Below are positions 52,945-61,441 of a stretch of DNA of 64,000 bases, piece after piece. The translations under genes and the position numbers were made by a program. The notes under the pieces were generated by a model. That model made no database searches. It saw only the letters and a program-made list of their open reading frames with translations, and had not been told where the DNA came from. How positions within the stretch are numbered: position 1 is the stretch's first letter; each line of letters begins with the position of its first letter. Source of the stretch: Pseudonocardiales bacterium (lineage in GTDB: Bacteria > Actinomycetota > Actinomycetes > Mycobacteriales > QHCD01); the NCBI GenBank assembly GCA_003244255.1, contig QHCD01000053.1, forward strand, positions 17,862-81,861, read 5' to 3'.

Positions 52945-54120
52945 ATGCCGAGGACGGAGCCGCTGGTGGCTCGGATGCGGGAGTTCGGCACCACGATCTT
53001 CGCCGAGATGACGGCGCTGGCCACCCGGACCGGGTCGGTCAACCTCGGTCAGGGCTTTCCCGATACCGACGGGCCGCCGTCGATGCTGGACGCCGCGTGC
53101 GCGGCCATCCGTGCCGGGATCAATCAGTACCCGCCGGGACCGGGGATGCCGGCGCTGCGAGCCGCGATCGCCCGGCAGCGCACGGAGCGCTACGGCCTGG
53201 ACTACGACCCCGACGGCGAAGTGCTGGTGACGGTCGGTGCCACCGAGGCGGTCGCCGCGAGCCTGCTCGCGCTCTGCGGACCCGGCGACGAGGTGGTCGT
53301 GTTCGAGCCGTACTACGACTCCTACGCGGCCTCGATCGCGCTGGCCGGCGCGGTGCGCCGTCCGGTCACGCTTCGCCCCGACGTCGACGGTCGCTTCACC
53401 TTCGACCCCGCCGACCTGCGCGCCGCCGTCGGCCCGCGGACCCGAGCGCTGCTGGTCAACACCCCGCACAACCCGACGGGCACGGTGTTCACGCGCGACG
53501 AACTGGCCGCCATCGCGCAGGTGTGCGTCGACGCGGACGTGATCGCGATCACCGACGAGGTCTACGAATACCTGACCTTCGACGACGCGACGCACATCCC
53601 GCTGGCGACCTACCCGGGCATGCGGGAGCGCACGGTGTCGATCTCCTCGGCCGGGAAGACGTTCTCGGTGACCGGCTGGAAGATCGGCTGGGTCTGCGCA
53701 CCGGTCGCGCTGCGCGGCGCCGTACAGGCCGTGAAGCAGTTCACGACCTTCACTGCCAACGGCGCGCTCCAGCTCGCCGTCGCACATGCGTTGGACAACG
53801 AGATGCCGTGGGTGGAAGGCAATCGTGCGGCGCTGCAGACGAAGCGTGATCGGCTTGCGGCGGGCCTGCGCGGGGGCGGCTTCGGCGTCCACCTGCCCGC
53901 GGGTACCTACTTCGTGCAGGCCGACGTGCGACCGCTCGGGATCGACGACGCCGCCGGCTACGCGTGGGCGCTTCCCGAGCGGGTCGGCGTCGCGGCGATC
54001 CCGACCGAGGTCTTCTACGACGACAAGGCCGCCGGGCGGCCGTTCGTGCGGTTCGCGTTCTGCAAGCGCGACGAGGTGATCGACGACGCCGTGCGGCGAC
54101 TCACCAGCGCGCCGGGCTAA
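52945..54120 (+). CDS. PLP-dependent aminotransferase, DapC-like
   Basis: A class I/II fold-type I aminotransferase of 391 residues from ATG 52945, with GGAGAGGAG upstream. It has 'NLGQGFPDTDGPPSML', 'INQYPPGPGMPALR', 'VTVGATEAVAAS', 'NTPHNPTGTVF' (PLP Asn), 'ITDEVYEYL', and the Schiff-base Lys in 'SISSAGKTFSVTGWKIGW', then 'FVRFAFCKRDE'. It closely follows the mycobacterial Rv0858c (N-succinyldiaminopimelate aminotransferase DapC) pattern as I remember it, so a lysine/DAP pathway role is likely; kynurenine or glutamine transaminase are relatives. The long open frame upstream is a shadow of the S8 gene. Confidence 0.88.
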   Translation: MPRTEPLVARMREFGTTIFAEMTALATRTGSVNLGQGFPDTDGPPSMLDAACAAIRAGINQYPPGPGMPALRAAIARQRTERYGLDYDPDGEVLVTVGATEAVAASLLALCGPGDEVVVFEPYYDSYAASIALAGAVRRPVTLRPDVDGRFTFDPADLRAAVGPRTRALLVNTPHNPTGTVFTRDELAAIAQVCVDADVIAITDEVYEYLTFDDATHIPLATYPGMRERTVSISSAGKTFSVTGWKIGWVCAPVALRGAVQAVKQFTTFTANGALQLAVAHALDNEMPWVEGNRAALQTKRDRLAAGLRGGGFGVHLPAGTYFVQADVRPLGIDDAAGYAWALPERVGVAAIPTEVFYDDKAAGRPFVRFAFCKRDEVIDDAVRRLTSAPG

Positions 54121-54217
54121 CCGAGGCCGCCTTCTGCAGACCGATCCATTACCGGACGCTCAGGCGCAGGGCGCGTCGGAGACGTCGGTGAGGGTGTGGT
54201 CGGCGCCGTAGCGTTCG

Positions 54218-54406
54218 GTGATCTCGGCGTCGAGGCGTCGATCTCCAGCCGGATCAAAGGACCGACCCGGGCTGCTGGCCGCGCTGGACTACCTGCGCGC
54301 CGGCGACACCCTGTGCGTCTGGAAGCTCGATCGCCTCGGCCGTGCCAAGGCTCTCGGCGTTTCCCGTGCGAGCGTCTACCGACACCTCGCAAACGCCTCG
54401 GCCTGA
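54218..54406 (+). pseudogene. Serine recombinase (resolvase) remnant with internal deletion
   Basis: The frame reads 'DRPGLLAALDYLRAGDTLCVWKLDRLGR' (the conserved middle of the resolvase catalytic domain) and runs straight into 'AKALGVSRASVYRHLANA', the C-terminal HTH. The ~80 residues normally between them, and the N-terminal catalytic Ser region, are missing. It is therefore a deletion scar of a mobile element. On the reverse strand just before it, 'LDAEITERYGADHTLTDV' may be the end of another lost gene (about 54165-54240). Confidence 0.8.
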
Positions 54407-54734
54407 ACTGAATCGCACGGATAGAGAGCTGCTGTTTGTTGCCAACTGCTCGCACCAAGCCGGGGCGGAACAACTGGTGCGCGAGGTACTCGACGACGCC
54501 GGCCTCGGCGACGTCGCAGTCCGGACCACACGTATCGAAAGCGAGGCCCAGGCAATCGCCATGGACTTTGCCGGGTCGCCGTCATTCCGGATCAACGGTG
54601 CGGATCCCTTCCCGGTGCCGCCGCCGCCGTCGCTTGCTTGTCGGCTGTATCGCAACAGTGTGGGCCTGGGTGGGCTCCCCGATCGGTCGGCCCTGACCGA
54701 CGCCGTAGAACACGCCCGTGGCGAGCACCGATGA
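54366..54734 (+). CDS. Small thioredoxin-fold-like protein with 'SFRINGADPFP' and 'LACRLYR'
   Basis: The frame reads 'LLFVANCSHQAGAEQLVREVLDDAGLGDV', then 'AIAMDFAGSPSFRINGADPFPVP' and 'SLACRLYRNSVGLGGLPD'. This pattern belongs to thioredoxin-like proteins found with mercury or arsenic genes, some annotated as DF-family (seleno)proteins. The 'NC-S-H' position matches the active-site Cys of the family. The start is unclear: GTG 54342 or 54366, or CTG 54408, all overlapping the recombinase remnant, so its expression signals may be hybrid. No in-frame UGA selenocysteine codon was seen. Confidence 0.65.
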   Translation: MRASTDTSQTPRPELNRTDRELLFVANCSHQAGAEQLVREVLDDAGLGDVAVRTTRIESEAQAIAMDFAGSPSFRINGADPFPVPPPPSLACRLYRNSVGLGGLPDRSALTDAVEHARGEHR

Positions 54735-54818
54735 TCGACACCCGGCAATCCGGTTCCGACTCAGCGGGCACGAGGCGATGACGCTCGCCTCGGCCAGGCC
54801 GAACGTCGATCACGGAGA

Positions 54819-55469
54819 ATGCTGGGGCGAGTGAGAATCACGCGCCCGGCCCGCTATACCGGTGGCGCTCGCCTGTACGACCTGCTCTCTGGGGAGCGCC
54901 CGGTGTACCGCGCGGGCCGACGATTGGGTATCGCCGAACTCCAACTGCGGCCCGGTGCCCGGGTGCTCGATGTCGGCTGTGGGACGGGGCTGAACTTTCC
55001 GTTACTGCTCGATGCGGTCGGCCCGAGCGGTGCCCTGGTTGGGGTGGACGCGAGCGGCTCGATGTTGTCTCGCGCGCGGGCGCGGTGCCAAAGCCGGAGA
55101 TGGAGCAACGTCACCCTGGTTGAGGCGGACGCGGCCCTACTGGACGCAGCGCTATCCCGGTCCACGGCGTCTGGGTTGTTCGACGCCGCCCTGTTCACCT
55201 ATTCCCTGTCGATCATCGACAGGTGGCAGGACGCCTTCGCACAGACCCTGTGTCGCGTCCGTCCCGGCGGACGGATCGTGGTGGTCGACATGGCGCTGCC
55301 GGTCGGACGATGGCGGGTGTTGTCACCGCTTGCCCGACTCGCGTGCTTCACCGGCGGCGCCGACATCACCAGAGCACCGTGGAACCTGCTGCTGGAGACC
55401 ACGTCGAGCACGACGCATCGAGTCGTCCGCGGCGGCCACATCCACATCGGCGCCGGAAGCCGACCATGA
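54819..55469 (+). CDS. Class I SAM-dependent methyltransferase
   Basis: A 216-residue protein (ATG 54819, or GTG 54831) with motif I 'RVLDVGCGTGLNFPLLL', the acidic 'GVDASGSML' and 'RPGGRIVVVDMALP'. Near the end 'FTGGADITRAPW' and 'RGGHIHIGAG' look like the small methyltransferases that modify lipids, quinones or metalloids. It precedes an ECF sigma factor and a MerA-like flavoprotein, so it may belong to a stress or metalloid operon. Arsenite methyltransferases carry conserved Cys residues that are not obvious here. Confidence 0.85.
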   Translation: MLGRVRITRPARYTGGARLYDLLSGERPVYRAGRRLGIAELQLRPGARVLDVGCGTGLNFPLLLDAVGPSGALVGVDASGSMLSRARARCQSRRWSNVTLVEADAALLDAALSRSTASGLFDAALFTYSLSIIDRWQDAFAQTLCRVRPGGRIVVVDMALPVGRWRVLSPLARLACFTGGADITRAPWNLLLETTSSTTHRVVRGGHIHIGAGSRP

Positions 55470-55579
55470 CGGGCGGCCGGCGCCCGGGCCACGGTGAGGA
55501 CGTCGGCAGCCATCGCACGCCCGAGGGCCGCAGGCACGACGTCGGGAAGGAAGCGACGAAGCCACCGGGTTTCCCAACT

Positions 55580-56146
55580 GTGACGCCCGGGCTCAATGAC
55601 GCCGCAACAACCAACCAGGCCGCCCGCACACGCGCGTTCGCCCAGCACGTCGAACCCGAGATCGACGTCCTGCTGCGCGTGGCCCGCACGCTGACCGGCT
55701 CGTGGGCCGACGCCGAGGACCTCGTCCAGGACACCCTCATCCGCGCCTACCGCGGCCTGGAATCCTTCGACGGAGCCCACCCGCGCGCGTGGTTGCTGAC
55801 GATTCTGCGCAACACCAACATCAACTCCCATCGCCGACAACGACCCGATCTGCTCGACGCAGACGACAGCCCGGAACGGCACACCCCCGCCTTCGGCGCT
55901 ACCTCCACGCCCAGCCCCGAGCAGACCGTCACCGACCGCGAACTGGGCGAGGACCTGCAGCGGGCAGTCGCCGCCCTCGACCCCAAGTTCTCCACCGTCC
56001 TGCTGCTCGTCGACGTCGACGATCTCACCTACAGCGAGGTCGCCGACGTTCTCGGAATCGCAGTCGGAACGGTGACATCCAGGCTGAGCCGCGCCAGAAA
56101 ACGCCTTCGCCATGACCTCAACGCCAACGCTCGAAGGAGCAGCTGA
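55580..56146 (+). CDS. ECF-type RNA polymerase sigma factor
   Basis: A 188-residue sigma-70 family ECF factor from GTG 55580. Region 2: 'LLRVARTLTGSWADAEDLVQDTLIRAYRGLESFDGAHPRAWLLTILRNTNINSHRR'. Region 4: 'LDPKFSTVLLLVDVDDLTYSEVADVLGIAVGTVTSRLSRARKRLRHDL'. Its TGA overlaps the ATG of a zinc anti-sigma gene (TGATG). Like SigR/RshA-type pairs, it probably responds to redox or metal stress and may drive the flavoprotein and thioredoxin-like genes around it. Confidence 0.92.
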   Translation: MTPGLNDAATTNQAARTRAFAQHVEPEIDVLLRVARTLTGSWADAEDLVQDTLIRAYRGLESFDGAHPRAWLLTILRNTNINSHRRQRPDLLDADDSPERHTPAFGATSTPSPEQTVTDRELGEDLQRAVAALDPKFSTVLLLVDVDDLTYSEVADVLGIAVGTVTSRLSRARKRLRHDLNANARRSS

Positions 56147-56421
56147 TGTCCACGCTGAGCACGATGTGGACCTGCCACTGGGCCGGGCGCCGCATCCAGC
56201 GATACCTCGACGCCGATCCCGCCGCGCCGCTCACCGCGCAAGAGGCTCATCGCCTGCACAGGCATCTGGCGACCTGTGCGAAGTGCGCGTCCGCCGCCGA
56301 GGACTTCCGGGGTCTACGGCGCGCCCTGGCGACCTGGTCGCAGCACCGAACCCCGGACCCCCAGCTGGCAGCGCGGGTACGAGACACCGCTCGGCAGCTG
56401 ATCGCCGAGGACGCCGGATGA
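56146..56421 (+). CDS. Zinc-binding anti-sigma factor
   Basis: A 91-residue protein coupled to the sigma factor. It has 'CHWAGRRIQRYLDADP' and the ZAS/zf-HC2 motif in 'HLATCAKCASAAEDF' (His-x3-Cys-x2-Cys). Such proteins bind their sigma factor until thiol oxidation or metal loss releases it. There is no transmembrane helix, so the sensor is cytosolic, as in RsrA. The C-terminal helix 'LAARVRDTARQLIAEDAG' is charged. Confidence 0.9.
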   Translation: MSTLSTMWTCHWAGRRIQRYLDADPAAPLTAQEAHRLHRHLATCAKCASAAEDFRGLRRALATWSQHRTPDPQLAARVRDTARQLIAEDAG

Positions 56422-56484
56422 CCCGATCAGATCAGCGGCTTCGCGGCGATATCGAGGCCGATCAGTGGAGCGCACCGGCCGACG

Positions 56485-57930
56485 ATGCTGACGTCACCGC
56501 CAGACGGTCAGGCGTGGGATCTGCTGGTTATCGGCGGCGGGACGGCGGGGATCGTCGCAGCCAAGACCGCAGCCGGATTCGGTGCCAGCGTCTTGCTCGT
56601 CGAACGGGATCGCACCGGCGGCGACTGCCTGTGGACTGGATGCGTGCCCAGCAAGGCGCTGCTGTCCGCGGCACACGCCGCGGCTGACGCGCGCGCCGCC
56701 GCCCGCCTCGGTGTGCACGTCGACGGTGTGCGCGTCGACTTCGCGCAAGTCATGCAGCACGTCCGGTTGGCGATCACCGCGATCGAGCCGGAGGACTCGC
56801 CTACCGCGCTGCGAGCGGCAGGGGCTCGCGTGGTCCACGGCACTGCGTGCCTGCGCGGCCCGGACACCGCGAGCGTGGACGGGACAACCGTCCGCTTCCG
56901 GCAGGCCCTGTTGGCCACCGGCTCGGCGCCGTTCCTGCCCGATATCCCGGGACTGGCCGAGGCTCAACCCCTGACCAGCGACACCGTCTGGGAGCTGACC
57001 GAGCTACCGCAGCGACTGCTCGTGCTCGGCGGCGGCAGCATCGGCTGTGAGCTGGGCCAGGCGTTTGCGCGTATCGGATCGCGGGTGACGATCGTCGAAT
57101 CCGCGCCCACACTCCTGCCGGGCGAGGACCCTACCGCAGCGACGATGCTGCTGGCGGCGTTCGCTGACGAGGGCATCGCGGTGCACAACGGCGGTACGGT
57201 GACGTCGGTCAGTCGCGATAGCGGCAGTGATGTCACCGTCTCGTTCTCGAACGGGACCCTGCGCGTGGACGCCGTGCTGGTGGCGGTGGGTCGTCGCCCG
57301 CGGACCAGCGCACTGGACCTCGAGCGTGCCAACGTGGAGGTCGACGAGCGTGGGTACGTCGTCGTCAACGATCGGTTGCAGACCAGCAACCCGCGGATCT
57401 GGGCAGCCAGCGACGTGACCGGCTACCCGCAGTTCACGCATACGGCCGGCGTGCACGCCAGCACCGCCGCCAGCAACGCGGTCCTCGGTCTGCGAAGAAC
57501 GGTAGACACGGCCACCATTCCTCGCGTCACGTTCACCCAGCCCGAGATCGCGGCGTTCGGCGTTCGTCCGGATCGAGCCGCCGCATCAGGGCTGACCGTG
57601 CACGACATCCCCCACGATCACGTCGATCGGGCCATCGCCGAGGACAACACCCGCGGCATCACCCGCCTGATCACCGATCACCGGGGACGCCTCGTCGGAG
57701 CGAGCATCGTCGGTCCGCGGGCGGGCGAGTCGCTTGCCGAACTCGTCCTCGCCGCCCGCCACGGCCTTCGCACCCGCGACCTCGCCGCCGCCATGCACGC
57801 CTACCCGACCTACAGCGACGGCATCTGGAAGGCGGCGATCGCCGACGTCCAGCATGGGCTGAACCGACCGGCGGCGAAATGTGTGACCCGGGTGCTGAGC
57901 GCGATTCGGCGCCGCAGGGTTTCTCGATGA
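56485..57930 (+). CDS. Pyridine nucleotide-disulfide oxidoreductase, MerA/lipoamide dehydrogenase-like
   Basis: A 481-residue FAD flavoprotein. It has the FAD site 'LLVIGGGTAGIVAAKTAAGFGASVLLVE', the redox-active disulfide 'GGDCLWTGCVPSKALL', an NAD(P) domain 'LLVLGGGSIGCELGQAFARIGSRVTIVE' and 'IWAASDVTG'. The dimerisation domain ends 'MHAYPTYSDGIWKAA' with no C-terminal Cys pair, so it is not a classical mercuric reductase, and lacks the lipoamide-dehydrogenase-type 'HAHPT'. Related proteins occur in clusters with TVP38 and TIGR04282/4283 proteins. The electron acceptor is unknown. Confidence 0.88.
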   Translation: MLTSPPDGQAWDLLVIGGGTAGIVAAKTAAGFGASVLLVERDRTGGDCLWTGCVPSKALLSAAHAAADARAAARLGVHVDGVRVDFAQVMQHVRLAITAIEPEDSPTALRAAGARVVHGTACLRGPDTASVDGTTVRFRQALLATGSAPFLPDIPGLAEAQPLTSDTVWELTELPQRLLVLGGGSIGCELGQAFARIGSRVTIVESAPTLLPGEDPTAATMLLAAFADEGIAVHNGGTVTSVSRDSGSDVTVSFSNGTLRVDAVLVAVGRRPRTSALDLERANVEVDERGYVVVNDRLQTSNPRIWAASDVTGYPQFTHTAGVHASTAASNAVLGLRRTVDTATIPRVTFTQPEIAAFGVRPDRAAASGLTVHDIPHDHVDRAIAEDNTRGITRLITDHRGRLVGASIVGPRAGESLAELVLAARHGLRTRDLAAAMHAYPTYSDGIWKAAIADVQHGLNRPAAKCVTRVLSAIRRRRVSR

Positions 57931-58011
57931 GCATTCGATCCGCCGTGCACCCTGCGAATCCCAACCGGCACGACACGACCATCCTCAGGGCCCCCTCGGG
58001 TGGCGTGCCGG

Positions 58012-58698
58012 TTACGCCGGCTGATGCGGCGGGGACGGCTGGGTGTCGCCGGTGGGCTCGGGTGCCCGGTGGCGTCGGCGCCGGGTCACGCTCACACCGA
58101 CGACCGTCAGAAGCAGTAGCGCGCCGAGCGCCGCGATGAACGGCAGTGAACCTGGCTGGTTGCCGTAGGTGCCGACGGCCACGTCGGCGGTGGTGCCGGG
58201 CAGGATGCTCAGGATCGTCGCGAACAGGTAGCTCGAGGCCCGAACGGCGGTGAGTCCGCTGAGGTAGTTCCGGGCGTTGAACGGCACGATCGGTACTAGC
58301 CGTGCCGCGAGCACGGCCCAGAATCCGCGACGGGCCAGGTACCGGTCGAGCGTTTGCAGCCGTGCCCCGGTGAAGTGCTGCACGACGTCGCGGCCCAGGA
58401 CCCGTCCGAGGTAGAACGCGGCCATCGCGCCGAGCGTCGCGCCGAGCACGACGATCGGGAGGCCACGGGCAAGTCCGAACACGGCACCGGCAGCGAGGGT
58501 GAAGACCGTCGCAGGCAGCGGCAGCAGGCTGAGCAGGGCGTACACGAGCGCGAAGCCGAGCGCCCCGAACAGACCGGTGCCGGCGTATTCGCGCCGCAGG
58601 TCGGCGACATTCGGCACGTCGACGAACACGGCCAGCAGGACCGCAGCGACCATGAGAATGGCCAGGCCGGCGAGCCGGTAGCGCACGTCGGGACGCAT
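58012..58698 (-). CDS. TVP38/TMEM64 family (SNARE-associated/DedA-like) membrane protein
   Basis: A 228-residue protein from ATG 58698. It has about six helices, with the family signature 'LLPLPATVFTLAAGAVFGLARGLPIVVLGATLGAMAAFYLGRVLGRD', the 'FWAVLAARLVPIVPFNARNYLSGL' re-entrant region and a basic tail. DedA/TVP38 proteins may act as lipid or small-molecule transporters. It is last in the reverse-strand operon that runs from beyond the window end, 54 bases after the radical SAM gene. It is convergent with the flavoprotein. Confidence 0.88.
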   Translation of the reverse strand: MRPDVRYRLAGLAILMVAAVLLAVFVDVPNVADLRREYAGTGLFGALGFALVYALLSLLPLPATVFTLAAGAVFGLARGLPIVVLGATLGAMAAFYLGRVLGRDVVQHFTGARLQTLDRYLARRGFWAVLAARLVPIVPFNARNYLSGLTAVRASSYLFATILSILPGTTADVAVGTYGNQPGSLPFIAALGALLLLTVVGVSVTRRRRHRAPEPTGDTQPSPPHQPA

Positions 58699-58752
58699 GA
58701 CAGACCTACCACCGTGCGACACCCGCGCAGACACGCCGCGACGCTGCCGGGC

Positions 58753-60432
58753 TCAGATCGCGCATCGGTACGGCTGCGGCATGCTGCCGTCGGCCAGGCG
58801 GGCGATGAAGAATCGTTCGGTGACCAGTTGCTTGCCGAGGCGCAAAGGCGCGGGCCCGGAGATCAGCAGCATGTCCGGGCTGGTCTCGGCGTCCGCGCCG
58901 GCAGGGTGCCAGTGCAGCCCGTCGGCAGTGACCGTGAGTTCGGGGGTGGTGTCGTCCTCGCCAATGTCCATCCCGTCGGCCGAGAATCCTCTTCGCAGCA
59001 TGGGCCGCACAGCGAACGCGTCGCCCTTCACACCGAGATCGGCGAGCAGGTCGGCAACCTCCCCGATCTCAGCAGTGTTCTGCGGTGTCTCGGTGAGCGC
59101 GACCCGCACCGGAAGCCCGAGCTGAAGTGCGGTCGCGATGCCATCCATCGTCCGCTGCCACGAGCCGCGGCCGCGGTGCACGTCGTGTGTCGCGGGCCGC
59201 GCCCCGTCCAGGGACGTCTGGATCACAAGCTTGGGATGGCCGGCAAGGCTGCGCAGGCGGTCGGGGCGGCCGCCGCGCAGCAGCATCGCGTTGGTCAGCA
59301 AGACGGTCGGCAGCCGGTCGACGGCGTAGCTGAGCATTCCCGGGAGGTCGGGGTGCAGCATCGGCTCCCGGCCGGTCAGGTAGAGCTCGGCGAACCCTTC
59401 CGCGACGGCCTCGTCGACCCGACTCCGGAACTGCTCGAGCGACAGGCTGCGGGCCCGCGTCTTCGGCGAGGAGGCGACCGCGCAGTAGTCACAGGCGAGA
59501 TTGCAGTGGAAATTGGTGTAGATCCACAACCGGGCGGGGAAGAACGGTGACCCGAACAGCGAGATCACCGGCAGCTCGCCGTCCGCCGCGATCGCCGGAG
59601 TGGAACCCCAGCCGTCGTCGGCCGGGGTGAAGCCGCCGGGCAGCGAACTGCGGTAGAGGTGGTAGCGCCCGATCGAACGCTCTCTCGGCGGCAGGATCTC
59701 CAGACAGGTGGTCCACCAGCCGGTCTGGATCGTCTCGACGAACGGGTGCGGCAACCCGGCCGCGGTCATCGAGGCGGCTTGGGCCTGCCAGTCGTAGTCC
59801 AGCGCGATGAGTTCGGCGCGAGCGTTCCCGTCCTGGACGTCGAGGACGGCGTACCAGACGTTGCGGGTGCCGTCGTTGGCCGGCTTGCCCAGCACCCCGA
59901 CGTTGACGGCGAGAGTGTCGCCGATGCGCCGCTGCCACGGCAGCCCGCTGTGCGTGCACAGCACGACGTCCGCGCCGCTGAGCGCCACGCGCGCGTGATG
60001 TTCTGCCTCGGGCAGCGACTCCCACCAGAAATCGTTCAGCGCCACGGTCGAGCCGTGCACCAGGTGCAACTCGCAGCCCTCGATCCTCAGCCGTCGCTCG
60101 GTGGCCAGGGTTCCCATCCACACGGTGAACTCCGCGCTGGTGTGCGCCCGGGTGTAGTCATAGATCAGTTGCGCGAACTCGTTGTCCCGTCGGTCGCGGT
60201 AGCCGCAGCCGCAGTCCTCATCGCCACGTCCCAGGGCGACGTCATAGTTTCCCGCGATGCACTCGATCTGGCCGTCGAGCAGCAACGGCCATAGCGCGTC
60301 CATCTCGGCGCCAAACCCGCCCAGGTCGCCGAGGCAGAAAAGCCGTTCACACCCCCGGGCCCGGGCATCGGTGATGAACGCCGCCAACGCGTAGGGATTG
60401 GCGTACGGACCGCCGCACACCGCTATACGCAT
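58753..60432 (-). CDS. Metallophosphoesterase-radical SAM fusion protein
   Basis: A 559-residue fusion. The N-terminal half (about 1-220) is a calcineurin-like phosphoesterase: 'IAVCGGPYANPYAL' with Gly/His-type changes, 'LGDLGGFGAEMDAL', 'AGNYDVAL' (GNHD-like) and 'HLVHGS'. The second half (from about 305) is radical SAM: the [4Fe-4S] motif C-x3-C-x2-C as 'CNLACDYCAV', then 'LYLTGREPMLHPDL' and 'QTSLDGARPATHD'. A SPASM cluster is not visible at the C-terminus. In arsenosugar/rSAM-selenodomain clusters the radical SAM enzyme builds a nucleoside-derived carbon-arsenic or related bond; this fusion would add a phosphatase. Confidence 0.88.
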   Translation of the reverse strand: MRIAVCGGPYANPYALAAFITDARARGCERLFCLGDLGGFGAEMDALWPLLLDGQIECIAGNYDVALGRGDEDCGCGYRDRRDNEFAQLIYDYTRAHTSAEFTVWMGTLATERRLRIEGCELHLVHGSTVALNDFWWESLPEAEHHARVALSGADVVLCTHSGLPWQRRIGDTLAVNVGVLGKPANDGTRNVWYAVLDVQDGNARAELIALDYDWQAQAASMTAAGLPHPFVETIQTGWWTTCLEILPPRERSIGRYHLYRSSLPGGFTPADDGWGSTPAIAADGELPVISLFGSPFFPARLWIYTNFHCNLACDYCAVASSPKTRARSLSLEQFRSRVDEAVAEGFAELYLTGREPMLHPDLPGMLSYAVDRLPTVLLTNAMLLRGGRPDRLRSLAGHPKLVIQTSLDGARPATHDVHRGRGSWQRTMDGIATALQLGLPVRVALTETPQNTAEIGEVADLLADLGVKGDAFAVRPMLRRGFSADGMDIGEDDTTPELTVTADGLHWHPAGADAETSPDMLLISGPAPLRLGKQLVTERFFIARLADGSMPQPYRCAI

Positions 60433-60478
60433 CCTCGTTCTCCCGACTTCGTCGGTTCCGTCGCCGCTGCCGCCGTTC

Positions 60479-61441
60479 TCACGCTGCTCCCAGCAACACG
60501 GGTTCGGCGCGCAGCGGCGCGACGTCCTCCAGGGAGCGCCGCGCCGGATCGCCAGCGAGCACCGCCACGGCGATCGCGGACAGCAGATAGCACGCGCCGA
60601 CCGTGCGCCGGTGCCCGACCCGGTCGAACAGGCTTGCCATAATCAGCCCGCCGGCCAGCGCCGGGTAAAGCCGCACCAGCTCAGCGAGCGCGGCCCTCGT
60701 CGACGGCACGGCCACGAGTCCAACGTCCGCCTCGTTACTGGGAGCCGCCGGCGTCCGCACGCCTTCCAACGCCTGGACGATCTGCTCGACCTCGCCCGTG
60801 CGGCCTTGGGAGGCGAGCCAGCGTGGAGACTCGGGGATGCGGCGTCGAAAGAACAGCACAACCAGTGCCACGAGCCCGCCGAGCACGAACATGTACCGCC
60901 ACGACACCGCACTGGACAGCGCCAGCGTGTCCAGCGCGAAGAAAGCCAACAGCCCGGCCAGAATGGCGCCCAGGGGCCAGAAGTTCATGACGAGCGCGTT
61001 CGCCTTCCCGCGCACGCGGGCAGGCATGAACTCCGCGATGGCCGCGTTCACGATCGCGTACTCGGCACCGACCCCGAGCGCGGCCAGGAACCGGAAGCCG
61101 TACACGAAGTCCAGGTTCGGGCTCAGGCCGGTCAGCACCGTGAAGCCTGCGTACCAGAGCAGTGTCGCCACGAACAGCCGTCGCCGCCCGTACCGGTCGG
61201 CAAGACGTCCGCCCACCACCGCGCCGAGCAGGATCCCGCCGAGCCACACCGCGAGGACCGCGTCGCGCTGGAACACGCTCGCGCCGAAGTGGTCTCCCAA
61301 CGGCCCGACCGCGCTGCTGAATATCTGCACTTCGAAGGAGTCGAACAGCCATCCGGCGCCCAGCACGATCAGGATGGTGGTGTGCAGACGCTGCCAGGGC
61401 GCGCCGTCCAGCCGGGCACCGATACCGGTCTCAGTCGCCAT
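60479..61441 (-). pseudogene. Shortened MFS sugar-type transporter
   Basis: A 320-residue protein where about 430 are expected. The first six helices and signature loops are intact ('GGRLADRYGRRRL', 'PARVRGKANALVMNFWPLGA', 'RRIPESPRWLASQGR'). After the central loop the sequence jumps to 'AGGLIMASLFDRVGHRRTVGACYLLSAIAVAVLAG' (the helix 8-9 region) and then ends. Helices 7 and 10-12 are missing, without a frameshift. The protein is probably inactive, or a reduced transporter. It overlaps the upstream glycosyltransferase gene by 11 bases. Confidence 0.75.

Noticed and set aside
54404..54734. UGA as selenocysteine in the thioredoxin-like gene
   Set aside because: The TGA at 54404 is in the recombinase frame, not in the thioredoxin-like frame, and the family Cys position is a normal TGC.
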